Of a DNA stretch of 64,000 bases, positions 28,280-41,125 are shown in pieces. Numbering within the stretch: position 1 is the stretch's first letter; the number at the start of each line of letters is the position of its first letter. Below the pieces are notes generated by a model. It made no database searches. It was not told the DNA's origin and saw only the letters and a list, made by a program, of their open reading frames with translations. The DNA is from Marinihelvus sp963695135 (GTDB taxonomy: Bacteria > Pseudomonadota > Gammaproteobacteria > Xanthomonadales > SZUA-36). A program made the translations under genes and the position numbers. The DNA lies in contig CAVOGA010000003.1 of assembly GCA_963695135.1 (NCBI GenBank), positions 62,001 through 126,000 of the forward strand, given 5' to 3'.

Positions 28280-30667
28280 CTAACCTCTGAGCTGTGCATC
28301 CAGCCTGGATTCCATCCCCTCGACAACCTTGCCGACAATGGATTCCACGACTTCATCTGTAAGAGTGCTTGATACGTCTTGTAAAATCAAGCCTATAGCT
28401 AAACTTTTATACCCTTTTTCAACACTTTGGCCGGAAAACTGGTCAAAAATGATGAGATCGTTCAACAATGCACCGGCAAGTTCATGGACCAGCGCCTCGA
28501 TCTGCGCATAGCTGCAGGCTTCCGGAACCAGGAAAGCCAGGTCCCGACGTACTGATGGATATTGCGAAATATTTTTCGCGTTTGGAATTTCGCGATTTGA
28601 AATAGCTTTGAGATCCACCTCGAAGGCATACACGCGGGGTTTCACGTCCACGGCCTTCTGGGCCAGGGGGTGAAGCGCCCCAATCCAGCCTGCGGATTTA
28701 CCGTCTATCAGCACCTCGGCGCGCTGACCCGGATGCAGGAAGCCCCGCTCGGACGGGCCGAAGCTCAAGGTACCGCCCACACCCCGCAGTTGCAGAATCC
28801 GCTCAAGATCGCCCTTGATATCGAAGAAATCTACTGCGCGGCGCTGCTCCGCCCACTGCTCGGGCCGCGCAGAACCACAGATTACCGCTGCAAGCTTCTC
28901 AATTTCGTGCAGTTTTTCTGCCTGGAGGAAAACTTTACCGGTTTCGAACAGGCGCACCCTGTCCTGCTGATAACGCAGATTTCTGCCCAGGGCCTTTAAC
29001 AGGCCGGGCAGCAGCGAGGTTCGCATCACGTCCATATCGGAGGAGATCGGGTTGGCCAGAGGCAATGCCTGCGCATCCATTCCCAGGCCCTTGAGCAAGC
29101 GCGCGTCGACGAAGGCGTACGTGATCGCTTCCTGGTAACCTGCGGCGCACAGCGTATCGCGCAGTGTTGCCAGCCGGACCTGGTGCTCGCTGATCCGGGG
29201 CGGGCTCAATTCACCGCTGGGCAGCGTTAACGGCAGGGCGTCGTAACCGTAAATCCGGGCGACTTCCTCGATCAGGTCTTCCTCGATTTCAATGTCAAAG
29301 CGACAACTCGGGGCCGTCGCCCGCCAGCCCGTGTCCGTAGACTCGAGCTGCATGCCGAGTCGCTTGAGTATTCTTTCAATTTCAATAGGTTCTATTGAAC
29401 TTCCGAGAACTTTGTTTAATCGTGAGCTGCGCAGCTCAACGGGTGCATTCACGGGCAGATCCGTCTCTGACTCGGCTACCAGCAAGGGACCGGCCTGCCC
29501 ACCGCAGATCTCCAGCAGCAACCCGGTGATGCGCTCCATCGCGTCCACTTGCCCGGCCGGATCCACGCCGCGTTCAAACCGGTGCGATGCGTCCGTGTGC
29601 AACCCCAGGTCCCGCGCCTTACCCATGATCGTGGCCGGCAGGAAAAAGGCCGATTCGAGCAGCACGTTGCAGGTCTGCCCCGTGACGCCGCTGTCCAGCC
29701 CACCCATGATGCCCGCAAGCGCCACCGGCCCCTGGTCATCGCAGATCGCCAGCAGGCTGTCATCGAGCTCAACGACCTTCTCGTCCAGCAGCGTGATGGT
29801 CTCCCCTGCCCGGCCGCGGCGCACGGTAATACCGCCGTGCAGCTGGTCCAGGTCGAAGGCGTGCATGGGCTGGCCCAGTTCCATGAGCACGTAGTTCGTG
29901 GCGTCCACGACCGCGCTGATGCTGCGAATGCCGCTGCGCCGCAGCGCCTCGACCATCCACAGCGGCGTCCTGGCTGCAGGATCGATCCCGCGAATGATGC
30001 GCCCCACGTAGCGGGGGCAATCCTGCGCGGCCGCCAGGTTGATGGCCACGCGATCGTCAATCACCGGCGTAACCGGCTGGATGCCGGGCGGTGTCCAGTC
30101 CGTGCCGGTAATTGCCGCCACGTCCCGCGCGAGACCCTTGATGCCCAGGCAATCAGCGCGGTTGGGGGTCAGCTCCAGGTCAATCGCGCGGTCGTCAAGA
30201 TCCAGCAACTCACGAATGTCGGCGCCTACCGGCGAATCCGGCGGCAATTCCAACAAACCGCTGTGGTCCTCGGAGAGCCCGAGTTCCCGGGCGGAACAGG
30301 CCATGCCGAACGACTCCACGCCACGCAGCTTCGCTTTGCGGATCCTGATGGGGCCGCCCTCCCCGCCGTCCAGCGCCCCGCCCACGCGGGCGAAGGGAAT
30401 TTTTATCCCCGCCCGCGCATTGGGAGCGCCACAGACGACCTGCAGGACCTCGCCGCTGCCGTCATCAATACGGCAAACCTTGAGCTTGTCCGCGTCCGGA
30501 TGCGCTTCGCAGGCGAGGATCTCGCCCACGACCACGCCGCTGAAGTCGCCGGCCACCGGGGCCACGGTATCCACTTCCAGCCCGGCGGCGGTAAGCGCAT
30601 CGCCAAGGGCTTGCGCGTCGAGTTCAACCGGGACCCATTGCTTGAGCCAGGACACACTGAATTTCAT
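28280..30667 (-). CDS. pheT: Phenylalanyl-tRNA synthetase beta subunit
   Basis: PheT forms the alpha2beta2 synthetase with PheS and holds the editing site. The 795-residue protein begins MKFSVSWLKQWVPVE. It has the tRNA-binding EMAP-like domain (residues 40-150, HPDADKLKVCRIDDG), the B3/B4 editing domain (VDATNYVLMELGQPMHAFD), the B5 domain, a catalytic-like core, and the C-terminal anticodon-binding domain with SQYPSVRRDLAFLVPE. It follows pheS by 9 bp. Confidence 0.98.
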   Translation of the reverse strand: MKFSVSWLKQWVPVELDAQALGDALTAAGLEVDTVAPVAGDFSGVVVGEILACEAHPDADKLKVCRIDDGSGEVLQVVCGAPNARAGIKIPFARVGGALDGGEGGPIRIRKAKLRGVESFGMACSARELGLSEDHSGLLELPPDSPVGADIRELLDLDDRAIDLELTPNRADCLGIKGLARDVAAITGTDWTPPGIQPVTPVIDDRVAINLAAAQDCPRYVGRIIRGIDPAARTPLWMVEALRRSGIRSISAVVDATNYVLMELGQPMHAFDLDQLHGGITVRRGRAGETITLLDEKVVELDDSLLAICDDQGPVALAGIMGGLDSGVTGQTCNVLLESAFFLPATIMGKARDLGLHTDASHRFERGVDPAGQVDAMERITGLLLEICGGQAGPLLVAESETDLPVNAPVELRSSRLNKVLGSSIEPIEIERILKRLGMQLESTDTGWRATAPSCRFDIEIEEDLIEEVARIYGYDALPLTLPSGELSPPRISEHQVRLATLRDTLCAAGYQEAITYAFVDARLLKGLGMDAQALPLANPISSDMDVMRTSLLPGLLKALGRNLRYQQDRVRLFETGKVFLQAEKLHEIEKLAAVICGSARPEQWAEQRRAVDFFDIKGDLERILQLRGVGGTLSFGPSERGFLHPGQRAEVLIDGKSAGWIGALHPLAQKAVDVKPRVYAFEVDLKAISNREIPNAKNISQYPSVRRDLAFLVPEACSYAQIEALVHELAGALLNDLIIFDQFSGQSVEKGYKSLAIGLILQDVSSTLTDEVVESIVGKVVEGMESRLDAQLRG

Positions 30668-30676
30668 GGCAACCCC

Positions 30677-31675
30677 CTAGCGGAACTGGCGCAGGAAGCG
30701 CAGGTCATTGTCAAAGAACGGGCGCAGGTCGGTGACCCCGTAACGCAGCATGGCCAGGCGCTCAACGCCCATACCGAAGGCATAGCCGATGTAGCGCTCG
30801 CTGTCGATGCCGCAAGCCTTCAGCACGTTTGGATGGACCATGCCGCAACCGAGAATCTCCAGCCAGCCGGGCTCGCTGCCGTCGCCCTTGTCCCAGGCCA
30901 CATCCACCTCGGCGGAAGGCTCGGTAAAAGGAAAATAGGAAGGTCGCAGCCGCATCGCCATATCAGACTCGAAAAACACATTGACGAAGGTCTGCAGCAC
31001 CCCTTTCAGGTCCGCCATGTTGACGTTTTCCCCCACCAGCAACCCCTCCACCTGGTGGAACATGGGCGAGTGGGTCTGGTCGTAATCGCTGCGGTACACC
31101 TTGCCCGGCGCAATGATGCGGATCGGCGCACCCTGCGCCAGCATGGCGCGCACCTGGACCGGCGAGGTGTGTGTGCGCAACAGGCGCCCGTCACCGAAAT
31201 AGAAGGTGTCATGCATGGCGCGGGCGGGGTGATGCGCCGGAAAATTCAGCGCCTCGAAATTATGATAATCGTCCTCGACCTCCGGGCCGGTCGCGACCTC
31301 GAAACCCAGCCGGTGAAACAGGTCGATGATCCGCTGCATGGCGCGGGTCACCGGGTGCAGGCCACCCTGGACTTCGCCGCGGCCCGGCAGGGTCACGTCA
31401 ACCCGTTCCGTGGCCAGCTTTTCTTCCAGCGCGGCGGCTTCCAGCGCGGTCTTGCGGGCGCTGAGCGCCTCCTGCACCTGCTGCTTGCCCTGGTTCACTG
31501 CCTGGCCGAAGGTTTTCCGCGCTTCGGGCTCCATGGCGCCGAGAGACTTCAGCAACGCGGTGACCGCGCCCTTCTTTCCCAGGTAGTGCACACGCAGCGC
31601 CTCCAGCGACTGGAGGTCGCCGGCGGAAGCGATGGCCCCGTGGGCCTCTTCAAGGATCTGTTCTAACGATTCCAA
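30677..31675 (-). CDS. pheS: Phenylalanyl-tRNA synthetase alpha subunit
   Basis: PheS is the catalytic subunit. The 332-residue protein has an N-terminal coiled coil (residues 1-85), class II motif 2 around YRSDYDQTHSPMFHQVEGL, and motif 3 in the GMGVERLAMLRYGV segment near the C-terminus. The conserved LPAxxHPL-type segment appears as FPAHHPARAMHDTF. It lies 117 bp downstream of rplT, across a gap that holds two hairpins. Confidence 0.98.
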   Translation of the reverse strand: MESLEQILEEAHGAIASAGDLQSLEALRVHYLGKKGAVTALLKSLGAMEPEARKTFGQAVNQGKQQVQEALSARKTALEAAALEEKLATERVDVTLPGRGEVQGGLHPVTRAMQRIIDLFHRLGFEVATGPEVEDDYHNFEALNFPAHHPARAMHDTFYFGDGRLLRTHTSPVQVRAMLAQGAPIRIIAPGKVYRSDYDQTHSPMFHQVEGLLVGENVNMADLKGVLQTFVNVFFESDMAMRLRPSYFPFTEPSAEVDVAWDKGDGSEPGWLEILGCGMVHPNVLKACGIDSERYIGYAFGMGVERLAMLRYGVTDLRPFFDNDLRFLRQFR

Positions 31676-31702
31676 GGGAATTCCTTACCCGCAGATGGAC
31701 GA

Positions 31703-31729
31703 AAGGGAGAGGCGCCTGGCCTCTCCCTT
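31703..31729 (-). promoter_or_regulatory. Hairpin before pheS, possible attenuator or terminator
   Basis: A 10-bp perfect stem (AAGGGAGAGG with CCTCTCCCTT) and 7-nt loop lie 28 bp upstream of the pheS start. Only three T residues follow, so it is a weak intrinsic terminator at best. In E. coli the same gap holds the pheM leader and its attenuator. No run of Phe codons is visible here, so a pheM-type mechanism is not supported. Confidence 0.5.
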
Positions 31730-31764
31730 CCTAAACCGGGGCGGTTGCCCGCCCACTGGATGGC

Positions 31765-31782
31765 GCCCCGGAGTACCGGGGC
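31765..31782 (-). repeat. Second hairpin in the rplT-pheS gap
   Basis: GCCCCGG and CCGGGGC form a perfect 7-bp stem with a 4-nt loop, 10 bp after the rplT stop. No T tract follows. It may protect the 3' end of processed ribosomal mRNA or form part of a larger leader fold, which is inference. Confidence 0.45.
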
Positions 31783-31792
31783 TCATCAATGC

Positions 31793-32149
31793 TTAGACGA
31801 GGCTGGCCTTCGCTTTTTCCGCCAGCGCCGTGAAGGCGGCGGCGTCATGCACGGCCAGGTCAGCCAGGACCTTGCGGTCGATGTCGATCTCGGCCTTGCT
31901 CAGGCCGTTGATCATGCGGCTGTAGGACAGGCCGTTCAGACGTGCAGCAGCGTTGATACGCGCAATCCACAGGCGACGAAATTCGCGCTTCTTCGCGCGA
32001 CGGTCACGGTAGGCGTACTGACCGGCCTTGATGACCGCCTGCTTCGCTGTACGGTAGGTCTTACGACGGGCGCCGTAATAGCCTTTCGCTTCGTCCAGAA
32101 CCTTCTTGTGCCGCGCGCGCGCGGTTACACCACGTTTTACTCGTGCCAT
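31793..32149 (-). CDS. rplT: 50S ribosomal protein L20
   Basis: L20 is an early-assembly protein of the large subunit and, in E. coli, represses its own operon. The 118-residue protein begins MARVKRGVTARARHKKVL and has the conserved YYGARRKTYRTAKQAV and FRRLWIARINAAAR segments. It follows rpmI by 14 bp. Confidence 0.98.
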   Translation of the reverse strand: MARVKRGVTARARHKKVLDEAKGYYGARRKTYRTAKQAVIKAGQYAYRDRRAKKREFRRLWIARINAAARLNGLSYSRMINGLSKAEIDIDRKVLADLAVHDAAAFTALAEKAKASLV

Positions 32150-32163
32150 TTTTCAATCCTCCC

Positions 32164-32361
32164 TTATGCGTACGGCAGCAAACGTTTCACGGCTTTCTTG
32201 TCCGAGTCACTGATCATGTCAGTGCCTCGCAGGCCGCGCTTACGCTTCTGCTCTTTCTTGGTGAGGATATGGCTGTGAAAGGCGTGGCCACGCTTGAAGC
32301 CGCCGGAGGCAGTCTTCTTGAAACGTTTCGCCGCGCCCCGATTGGTTTTCATCTTGGGCAT
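32164..32361 (-). CDS. rpmI: 50S ribosomal protein L35
   Basis: This is a 65-residue basic protein from ATG 32361 (MPKMKTNRGAAKRFKKTASG), ending RLLPYA. It has the size and sequence of L35. The frame is open further upstream, but that extension does not resemble L35. It follows infC across a 172-bp gap that could hold the translational operator used in E. coli, though I did not identify it. Confidence 0.97.
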   Translation of the reverse strand: MPKMKTNRGAAKRFKKTASGGFKRGHAFHSHILTKKEQKRKRGLRGTDMISDSDKKAVKRLLPYA

Positions 32362-32533
32362 AATATTCTCCTGGCCCTTTCCGGGCCTTCTATTAACACG
32401 TGATCCAAGCGGTGAACGGCGTTTGCCGGTCACTCTTCTGTTACTGCTTGGTACCGCTTCTTCACAACTCACGGCGCATAACGCGCCGTGTCAATTGCTC
32501 GTTTCAGCGTTGTCCGGCAATGCCGGGCGGCCG

Positions 32534-33052
32534 CTATTGCCGCTTGGGACTGATCAACATCACCATCTGGCGGCCTTCCATTTTCGGCCATTGCTCGACG
32601 ACCACCTCTTCGGCCATGTCGTCGCGGACGCGCTCCAGGACTGCCACGCCCAACTCCTGGTGGGCCATTTCACGGCCCCGGTAGCGCAGCGTGATCTTGA
32701 CCTTGTCGCCGTCCTCAATGAAGCGCCGCACATTGCGCATCTTCACCTGGTAATCCGCTTCCTCGGTGCCGGGCCGGAATTTGACTTCCTTGACCTGGGT
32801 GACCTTCTGCTTTTTCTTCGCAGCCTGGGTCTTCTTGGCCTGTTCGAACCGGAATTTGCCGTAATCCATAACCCGGCATACCGGCGGTTCTGAGTTGGGC
32901 GCAATCTCCACGAGATCCATACCCGACTCCCTGGCAAGCGCAATGGCCTTTTCAACAGTCATGATGCCGGCCTGCTCACCTTCCAGGTCAATGACCCTCA
33001 CTTCCGGCGCCCTGATGTCCTCGTTGCGCCGCGACTCCTTTTTGGATGCGAT
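32534..33052 (-). CDS. infC: Translation initiation factor IF-3, probable ATC start
   Basis: IF-3 prevents premature subunit joining and checks start-codon pairing. The protein has RVIDLEGEQAGIMTVEKA, the linker lysine-rich region, and KITLRYRGREMAHQELG in the C-terminal domain. The only standard start in frame is a GTG (before RVIDLEG) that would truncate the N-terminus. A Shine-Dalgarno AAGGAG lies 10 bp before an ATC at 33052, giving IASKKESRRNEDIRAPEV and 172 residues, close to the family norm. Non-AUG starts are known to let IF-3 regulate itself. Confidence 0.93.
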   Translation of the reverse strand: MASKKESRRNEDIRAPEVRVIDLEGEQAGIMTVEKAIALARESGMDLVEIAPNSEPPVCRVMDYGKFRFEQAKKTQAAKKKQKVTQVKEVKFRPGTEEADYQVKMRNVRRFIEDGDKVKITLRYRGREMAHQELGVAVLERVRDDMAEEVVVEQWPKMEGRQMVMLISPKRQ

Positions 33053-33076
33053 GTTGCTATCTCCTTAAATTAATGG

Positions 33077-34985
33077 TCATCCCCGCTGCGCAATCTCTGC
33101 GGCGAGGCGTTCGGCGAAGGCGTCTACGCGCCATGGATCCCAGGTCTTCGCCCTCGCGCGTACGGACGGCAACGGCGCTTTCCTCGACCTCCCGGTCTCC
33201 TATAACCAGCAGGTAGGGGATCCTCGCTAAAGTGTGCTGGCGGATTTTATAGCCGATCTTCTCGTTTCTCAAGTCTAAATCGACCCGGAAACCTTTGTTT
33301 TCAAGGGATTCAGCCACTTTGCGGCAATATTCGGCCTGCCGGTCCGTGATGTTCAGCACCACGACCTGCACCGGCGCGAGCCAGGCGGGCATTTTTCCGC
33401 CGTGGTTTTCGATCAGGATTCCGATGAAACGCTCCAGGGATCCGAGGATCGCCCGGTGCAGCATGACCGGTGTCTGGCGGCTGGAATCCTCGTCGATGTA
33501 GTGGGCGCCAAGCCGCTCGGGCATGTTGAAATCGAGTTGCAGGGTGCCGCACTGCCAGACCCGGCCGATCGTGTCCTTCAGGGAAAAGTCGATCTTCGGT
33601 CCGTAGAAGGCGCCGTCACCCGGGTTCAGTTTCCAATCCATGCCGGCCGCTTCCAGCGCCGCCTGCAACGCGCCTTCCGCCTTGTCCCAGAGCGCGTCGT
33701 CGCCAATGCGGTTTTCCGGGCGCGTGCTGAGCTCGACCTGCACCTCTTCAAAACCGAAGTCCCTGTAGACGCTGAACAGCAGTTCGATAAAGGCGCTGGC
33801 CTCTGACTGGACCTGTTCCGGCGTACAGAAGATGTGCGCGTCATCCTGCGTGAACCCGCGCACGCGCATCAGGCCATGCAGGGCCCCGGAGGCCTCGTTG
33901 CGGTGGCAGGAGCCGAATTCGGCAAAGCGGATCGGCAGATCGCGGTAACTGTGCAGCCCCTGGTTGAAAACCTGAACGTGGCAGGGGCAGTTCATCGGCT
34001 TGATCGCGTACTGGCGCGATTCACTGTCCGTCAGGAACATGTTTTCCAGGTACTTGGCCGCGTGCCCGGAGCGCTCCCAGAGGCTCAGGTCGACCACTTC
34101 AGGCGTGTTGATCTCGCCGTAGCCTGCCTCGCGCAGACGGTTGCGCATGTAATTCTGCACCTCGGTGTAGATGGTCCAACCCTTCGGGTGCCAGAACACC
34201 ATGCCCGGAGCCTCTTCCTGGAAGTGAAACAGGTCCTGCTGCTTGCCGATCCGGCGATGGTCACGCTTCTCGGCTTCTTCCAGGCGGTGCAGGTAGTCAG
34301 CCAGCTGCTGCTTGTCGGGCCAGGCGGTGCCGTAGACGCGCTGCAGCACCTCGTTGTTGCTGTCGCCGCGCCAGTAGGCGCCGGCCAGCTTGGTCAGCTT
34401 GAAATGCCCCAGGTGCGAGGTGTTGGGCACGTGCGGACCGCGGCACAGGTCGACAAAGTCTCCCTGGCGATAGAGGGATATTTCCTGGTCTTCCGGCAGG
34501 TCACGGATAATTTCCGCCTTGTACTTTTCGCCGTCCTGCTCGAAGAACTGGGAGGCCGGCCCACGTTCCCAGACTTCCCGCTTCACCGGGATCGCATCCT
34601 TGACCAGGCGACGCATTTCCGTGGCGATCCGGTCTATGTCCTCGGGCTTGAAACCGGGTTCGTAGGCAAAATCGTAGTAGAAACCGTCCTCGATCACCGG
34701 GCCGATGGTGACCTGGGCTTCCGGAAACAGGCGTTTGACCGCCTGGGCCAGCAGGTGCGCCGTGGAATGACGAATAACTTCCAGCCCTTCCTCGTCCCGG
34801 GAAGTAACAATGCGCAAGTCACTGTCACCTTCGATGACATGGCTTGCGTCAACGAGCTTGCCGTCCACGGCGCCCGCCAGGGTCGCCTTGGCCAAACCCG
34901 GGCCGATATCGGCCGCCACGTCCATGACGCTTACCGGTTGGTCGAATTGTCGCTGGCTGCCGTCCGGCAGGGTAATCACAGGCAT
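33077..34985 (-). CDS. thrS: Threonyl-tRNA synthetase (frameshift near C-terminus)
   Basis: ThrS charges tRNA-Thr. From ATG 34985 (MPVITLPDGSQRQF) it has the TGS domain (1-65), the editing domain with HSTAHLLAQAVK, the class II core with MNCPCHVQVF and RYRDLPIRFAEFG-like motifs, and the anticodon-binding domain. After GEDLGSM the original frame runs into unrelated sequence to 33057. A one-base shift near 33131 gives VDAFAERLAAEIAQRG and a stop at 33077, the expected family C-terminus. The frame upstream to 35033 lacks homology and is not used. Confidence 0.95.
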
Positions 34986-35208
34986 GGTCTTTTCCTTCGC
35001 ATCAAGCGGAACCCAATAACAAGAAAGGCGCACAAGGCGCCCTCCAGGATTCGCCTTGTGCGGTCCTGTCTATGCGGTGAAAGTTCGCGCGTTCAACTTC
35101 ATGCCCTGTATTGTACGCCGGGAGCCGGCCCAGTCCAAGCGGCTCCCCGGTAAAGATCAGCGCGCGCTACAATCAGAGGGTCATTCAGTATCTGCAGGGA
35201 GAATCACA

Positions 35209-35613
35209 ATGTCCGGTCTTGCCCACGAAGTTGCACTTGCCATGCCCTACGAACAGGCGCTTGAGCGCGTGATTGATGCGCTCAAGACAGAGGGGTTCGG
35301 TGTTCTGACCAGGGTCGACATCCATGACGCTTTCAAGGAAAAGCTCGGCGTGGATTTTCGTCGCTACAGCATCCTCGGCGCCTGTAACCCGCCGCTGGCC
35401 CTGAAGGCGCTCAGCGCCCGCCCGGATGCGGGGATGATGCTGCCCTGCAATGTCACCGTGGAGGAAGACGGTCACGGCGGCAGCATCGTGCGTATTGTCG
35501 ATGCTGACCACATGATGAAAGCAAGCGGACTTGATGCGGACCCGGCCCTGGCCGAGGTTGGTGGCGAGGCGGGCGAGCGGCTGGCGCGCGTCGCAGCAAA
35601 ACTGGCGGGCTAG
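35209..35613 (+). CDS. DUF302 domain protein
   Basis: The 134-residue protein starts at ATG 35209 after GGGAGAATCACA. It contains a DUF302-type fold: MPYEQALERVIDALKTEGFGVLTRVDI, then YSILGACNPPLALKAL, and LPCNVTVEEDG. The conserved G-A-C-N-P segment is intact. DUF302 proteins are small soluble proteins of unknown function. It is monocistronic as far as seen and convergent with the Crp/Fnr gene, 33 bp apart. Confidence 0.88.
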   Translation: MSGLAHEVALAMPYEQALERVIDALKTEGFGVLTRVDIHDAFKEKLGVDFRRYSILGACNPPLALKALSARPDAGMMLPCNVTVEEDGHGGSIVRIVDADHMMKASGLDADPALAEVGGEAGERLARVAAKLAG

Positions 35614-35646
35614 CGTCAACAACGAACCGCCAGGCCCCGGCCGGTC

Positions 35647-36366
35647 TCAGCCGCCGCCCAGCAGCCGATCCGACTCCTGTTTGACAACCGCGTAGCACTC
35701 GCAAGACAACGACTCCAGCTTGTGCCGGTCGAGCACGGTAATGTCGCCACGATGGTATTCGATGACGCCGAGGCTCTGCAGCCTGCCGGCGGCGGCGGTC
35801 ACTCCCTCCCGCCGCACACCCAGCATGTTGGCGATCAACTCCTGGGTCATGGTCAGGTGGTTGTCGGTCAGCCGGTCCAGGGACAGGAGCAGCCAGCGGC
35901 ACAGCTGCTGGTCAATCGTGTGGTGCCGGTTGCAAACCGCGGTTTGCGCCATCTGGGTGATCAGCGCCTGGGTGTAGCGCAGCATCAACATCCGCATTTC
36001 CGAGTGGGCGTTGAACTCCTCCCGAAGCCGGCGGGAGTCCAGCGTAAAAGACCCCCCGGCGCTTTGCACCAGCGCCCTGCTCGGGGTGCTTTCACCGCCC
36101 ATGAACACCGCGATCCCCACCATGCCCTCATTACCAACCACGGAGATCTCACCGGAGTGGCCATCCTCCATCACGTACAGCAGGGAGACGATGCAATCCA
36201 CGGGAAAGTAGACCTGTTGGAGTTTGTCGCCGGATTCGTAGATCACTTCACCGAGCGGAAGGTCCCGGTATTTCAAATGGGGGAACAGGCGTTCCTTCGC
36301 TTCCCCGGGAAGCGCAGCGAGCAATTTGTTGCTGTCGGGGGAATGCCCCTCGTGTGTTTTTGTCAA
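35647..36366 (-). CDS. Crp/Fnr-family transcriptional regulator
   Basis: The 239-residue protein has a cyclic-nucleotide-binding-like beta-roll (about 20-130, with LPLGEVIYESGDKLQQVYFPVDCIVSL) and a C-terminal winged helix (about 150-220, with MTQELIANMLGVRREGVTAAAGRLQ). The N-terminus lacks the Fnr cysteine cluster and the beta-roll lacks the Crp cAMP signature, so the signal is not Fnr-like oxygen sensing through a cluster and is otherwise unknown. A cysteine pair near the C-terminus (SLSCECYAVVKQE) is notable. Confidence 0.9.
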   Translation of the reverse strand: MTKTHEGHSPDSNKLLAALPGEAKERLFPHLKYRDLPLGEVIYESGDKLQQVYFPVDCIVSLLYVMEDGHSGEISVVGNEGMVGIAVFMGGESTPSRALVQSAGGSFTLDSRRLREEFNAHSEMRMLMLRYTQALITQMAQTAVCNRHHTIDQQLCRWLLLSLDRLTDNHLTMTQELIANMLGVRREGVTAAAGRLQSLGVIEYHRGDITVLDRHKLESLSCECYAVVKQESDRLLGGG

Positions 36367-36619
36367 AACGCCCCCCCGGGTGAACGGATATAGCCATCTT
36401 TCAATTAAATGTTATATACACATACTAATACATCTTGAGGCATATCCGGTGCTTGCGCACGGCGAACGCGCCGCAACCGGTCGCAGGACGCTGTCGGTGC
36501 GCCGCCGTACAGATACAGGCGCGGTAAGCGCGCAGACTGTGGGTTCCACGGCATCAATGAAGCATCCTTCTCCATCGATTCGACCGTGCCAGTCCCCTCG
36601 CGGGACAACGGAGCACATC

Positions 36620-36778
36620 ATGAAAACCGACCAAGACAAACGCAGTACCTTACCCGGAAGCCATGCCAAGCCGGCAACCGGCAAACCCGCAGAAAAGCGC
36701 CTGGAGCCCAAAAGCGTGTCAAAGCCGGCCCAGGGCGCCAGGAAAGTTGATGCCAAAAAGGCACCCAGGGGCAACTAA
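36620..36778 (+). CDS. Small Lys/Pro/Ala-rich basic protein, hypothetical
   Basis: This is a 52-residue protein from ATG 36620 with the ribosome site CGGAG 6-7 bp upstream. It starts MKTDQDKRSTLPGSHAKP and is built almost only of Lys, Arg, Ala, Pro, Gly and Ser, with no hydrophobic core, so it is probably disordered and may bind nucleic acid (inference). It is followed by a terminator. I do not recognise a family. It lies divergently from the Crp/Fnr gene across a 253-bp, relatively AT-rich gap that I could not otherwise annotate. Confidence 0.55.
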   Translation: MKTDQDKRSTLPGSHAKPATGKPAEKRLEPKSVSKPAQGARKVDAKKAPRGN

Positions 36779-36815
36779 GCACCCTGTTACACGGACCATT
36801 CCGTGAATAAAAAAA

Positions 36816-36848
36816 CGGCAGCTGTTGGTGAACAACAGCTGCCGTTTC
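36816..36848. terminator. Bidirectional intrinsic terminator
   Basis: A perfect 12-bp stem (CGGCAGCTGTTG with CAACAGCTGCCG) with a 5-nt loop is flanked by an A tract on the left and TTTCTTT on the right. It can end the small basic gene rightward and the tRNA-Val transcript leftward. Confidence 0.9.
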
Positions 36849-36853
36849 TTTGT

Positions 36854-36928
36854 TGGTGGGCACGACTGGGATCGAACCAGTGACCCCTACCATGTCAAGG
36901 TAGTGCTCTACCGCTGAGCTACGCGCCC
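36854..36928 (-). tRNA. tRNA-Val(GAC)
   Basis: A 75-nt cloverleaf with encoded CCA. Acceptor strands GGGCGCG and CGTGCCC pair with one G-U. Anticodon stem CTACC/GGTAG encloses loop TTGACAT, giving anticodon GAC (codons GUC, GUU). The T arm contains GGTTCGATCC. Confidence 0.97.
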
Positions 36929-37122
36929 TGGATTGCCGGCCCGGCCCGGGGGCTGCGCCGACCTCCGAAGAGGGCGCGCAAGGTAGCACATAAGCACCAC
37001 CCTGCTCAAGGTTTTTCAGCCCGCTGCCGCCTCGGCGGAGCCTTGACAGCGCGCTGCGGGGCCCGCATTTCTGAATTAAGATTGGATTGCTGCAGATCAG
37101 TGCTGCCGCAGGAGGAAAAATC

Positions 37123-37560
37123 ATGAGCCTGTCACGCGTTGTCCCCTGCCCCACCTGCGGCCAGAAAAACCGCATCCCCGCCGGGCGTCTCGAACAACAG
37201 CCCCGCTGCGGGCACTGCAAGCAGGCCATGTTTACCGGCAAGCCCGTCAACCTGACCTCCGCAAATTTCAGCCGGCAGGTGCTGGAGAGCGAGGTTCCGG
37301 TGCTCGTGGACTTCTGGGCGCCCTGGTGCGGGCCCTGCAAAATGATGGCGCCGGCCTTCGAACAGGCGGCCGCTGCCCTTGAACCCGGGGTGCGGCTGGG
37401 CAAGCTGAACACCGACGAGGCGCAGGACGTCGGCGCGCGGTTCGAGATCCGCAGTATTCCGACCCTGATCCTGTTTAAGGACGGCCAGGCCGTCGCGCGG
37501 CACTCCGGCGCCATGATGGCAAACCAGATCGCAGACTGGGCCCGCCAGTCCCTGGCCTGA
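37123..37560 (+). CDS. trxC: Thioredoxin 2 (TrxC)
   Basis: TrxC reduces protein disulfides in the cytosol and carries an extra zinc ribbon. The 145-residue protein has paired CxxC motifs at the N-terminus (PCPTCGQ and RCGHCKQ) and the active site WAPWCGPCKMMAP. The cis-proline is in RSIPTLILF. GGAGG lies 7 bp before the ATG at 37123, which excludes the upstream extension of the open frame. Confidence 0.96.
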   Translation: MSLSRVVPCPTCGQKNRIPAGRLEQQPRCGHCKQAMFTGKPVNLTSANFSRQVLESEVPVLVDFWAPWCGPCKMMAPAFEQAAAALEPGVRLGKLNTDEAQDVGARFEIRSIPTLILFKDGQAVARHSGAMMANQIADWARQSLA

Positions 37561-37657
37561 AAAAACCGACCGCCTGCGCCAACGCCCTTTTGGCAACGCC
37601 CTGCCGGGGTTATAGTGGGCTCTTCAAACGCGCATAACCCGGCCTGCTTCACACCCG

Positions 37658-41121
<3,464 letters not shown>

Positions 41122-41125
<4 letters not shown>

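Noticed and set aside
29549..31666. 705-codon open frame on the plus strand
   Set aside because: It is antisense to pheT and pheS, which are complete and highly conserved.
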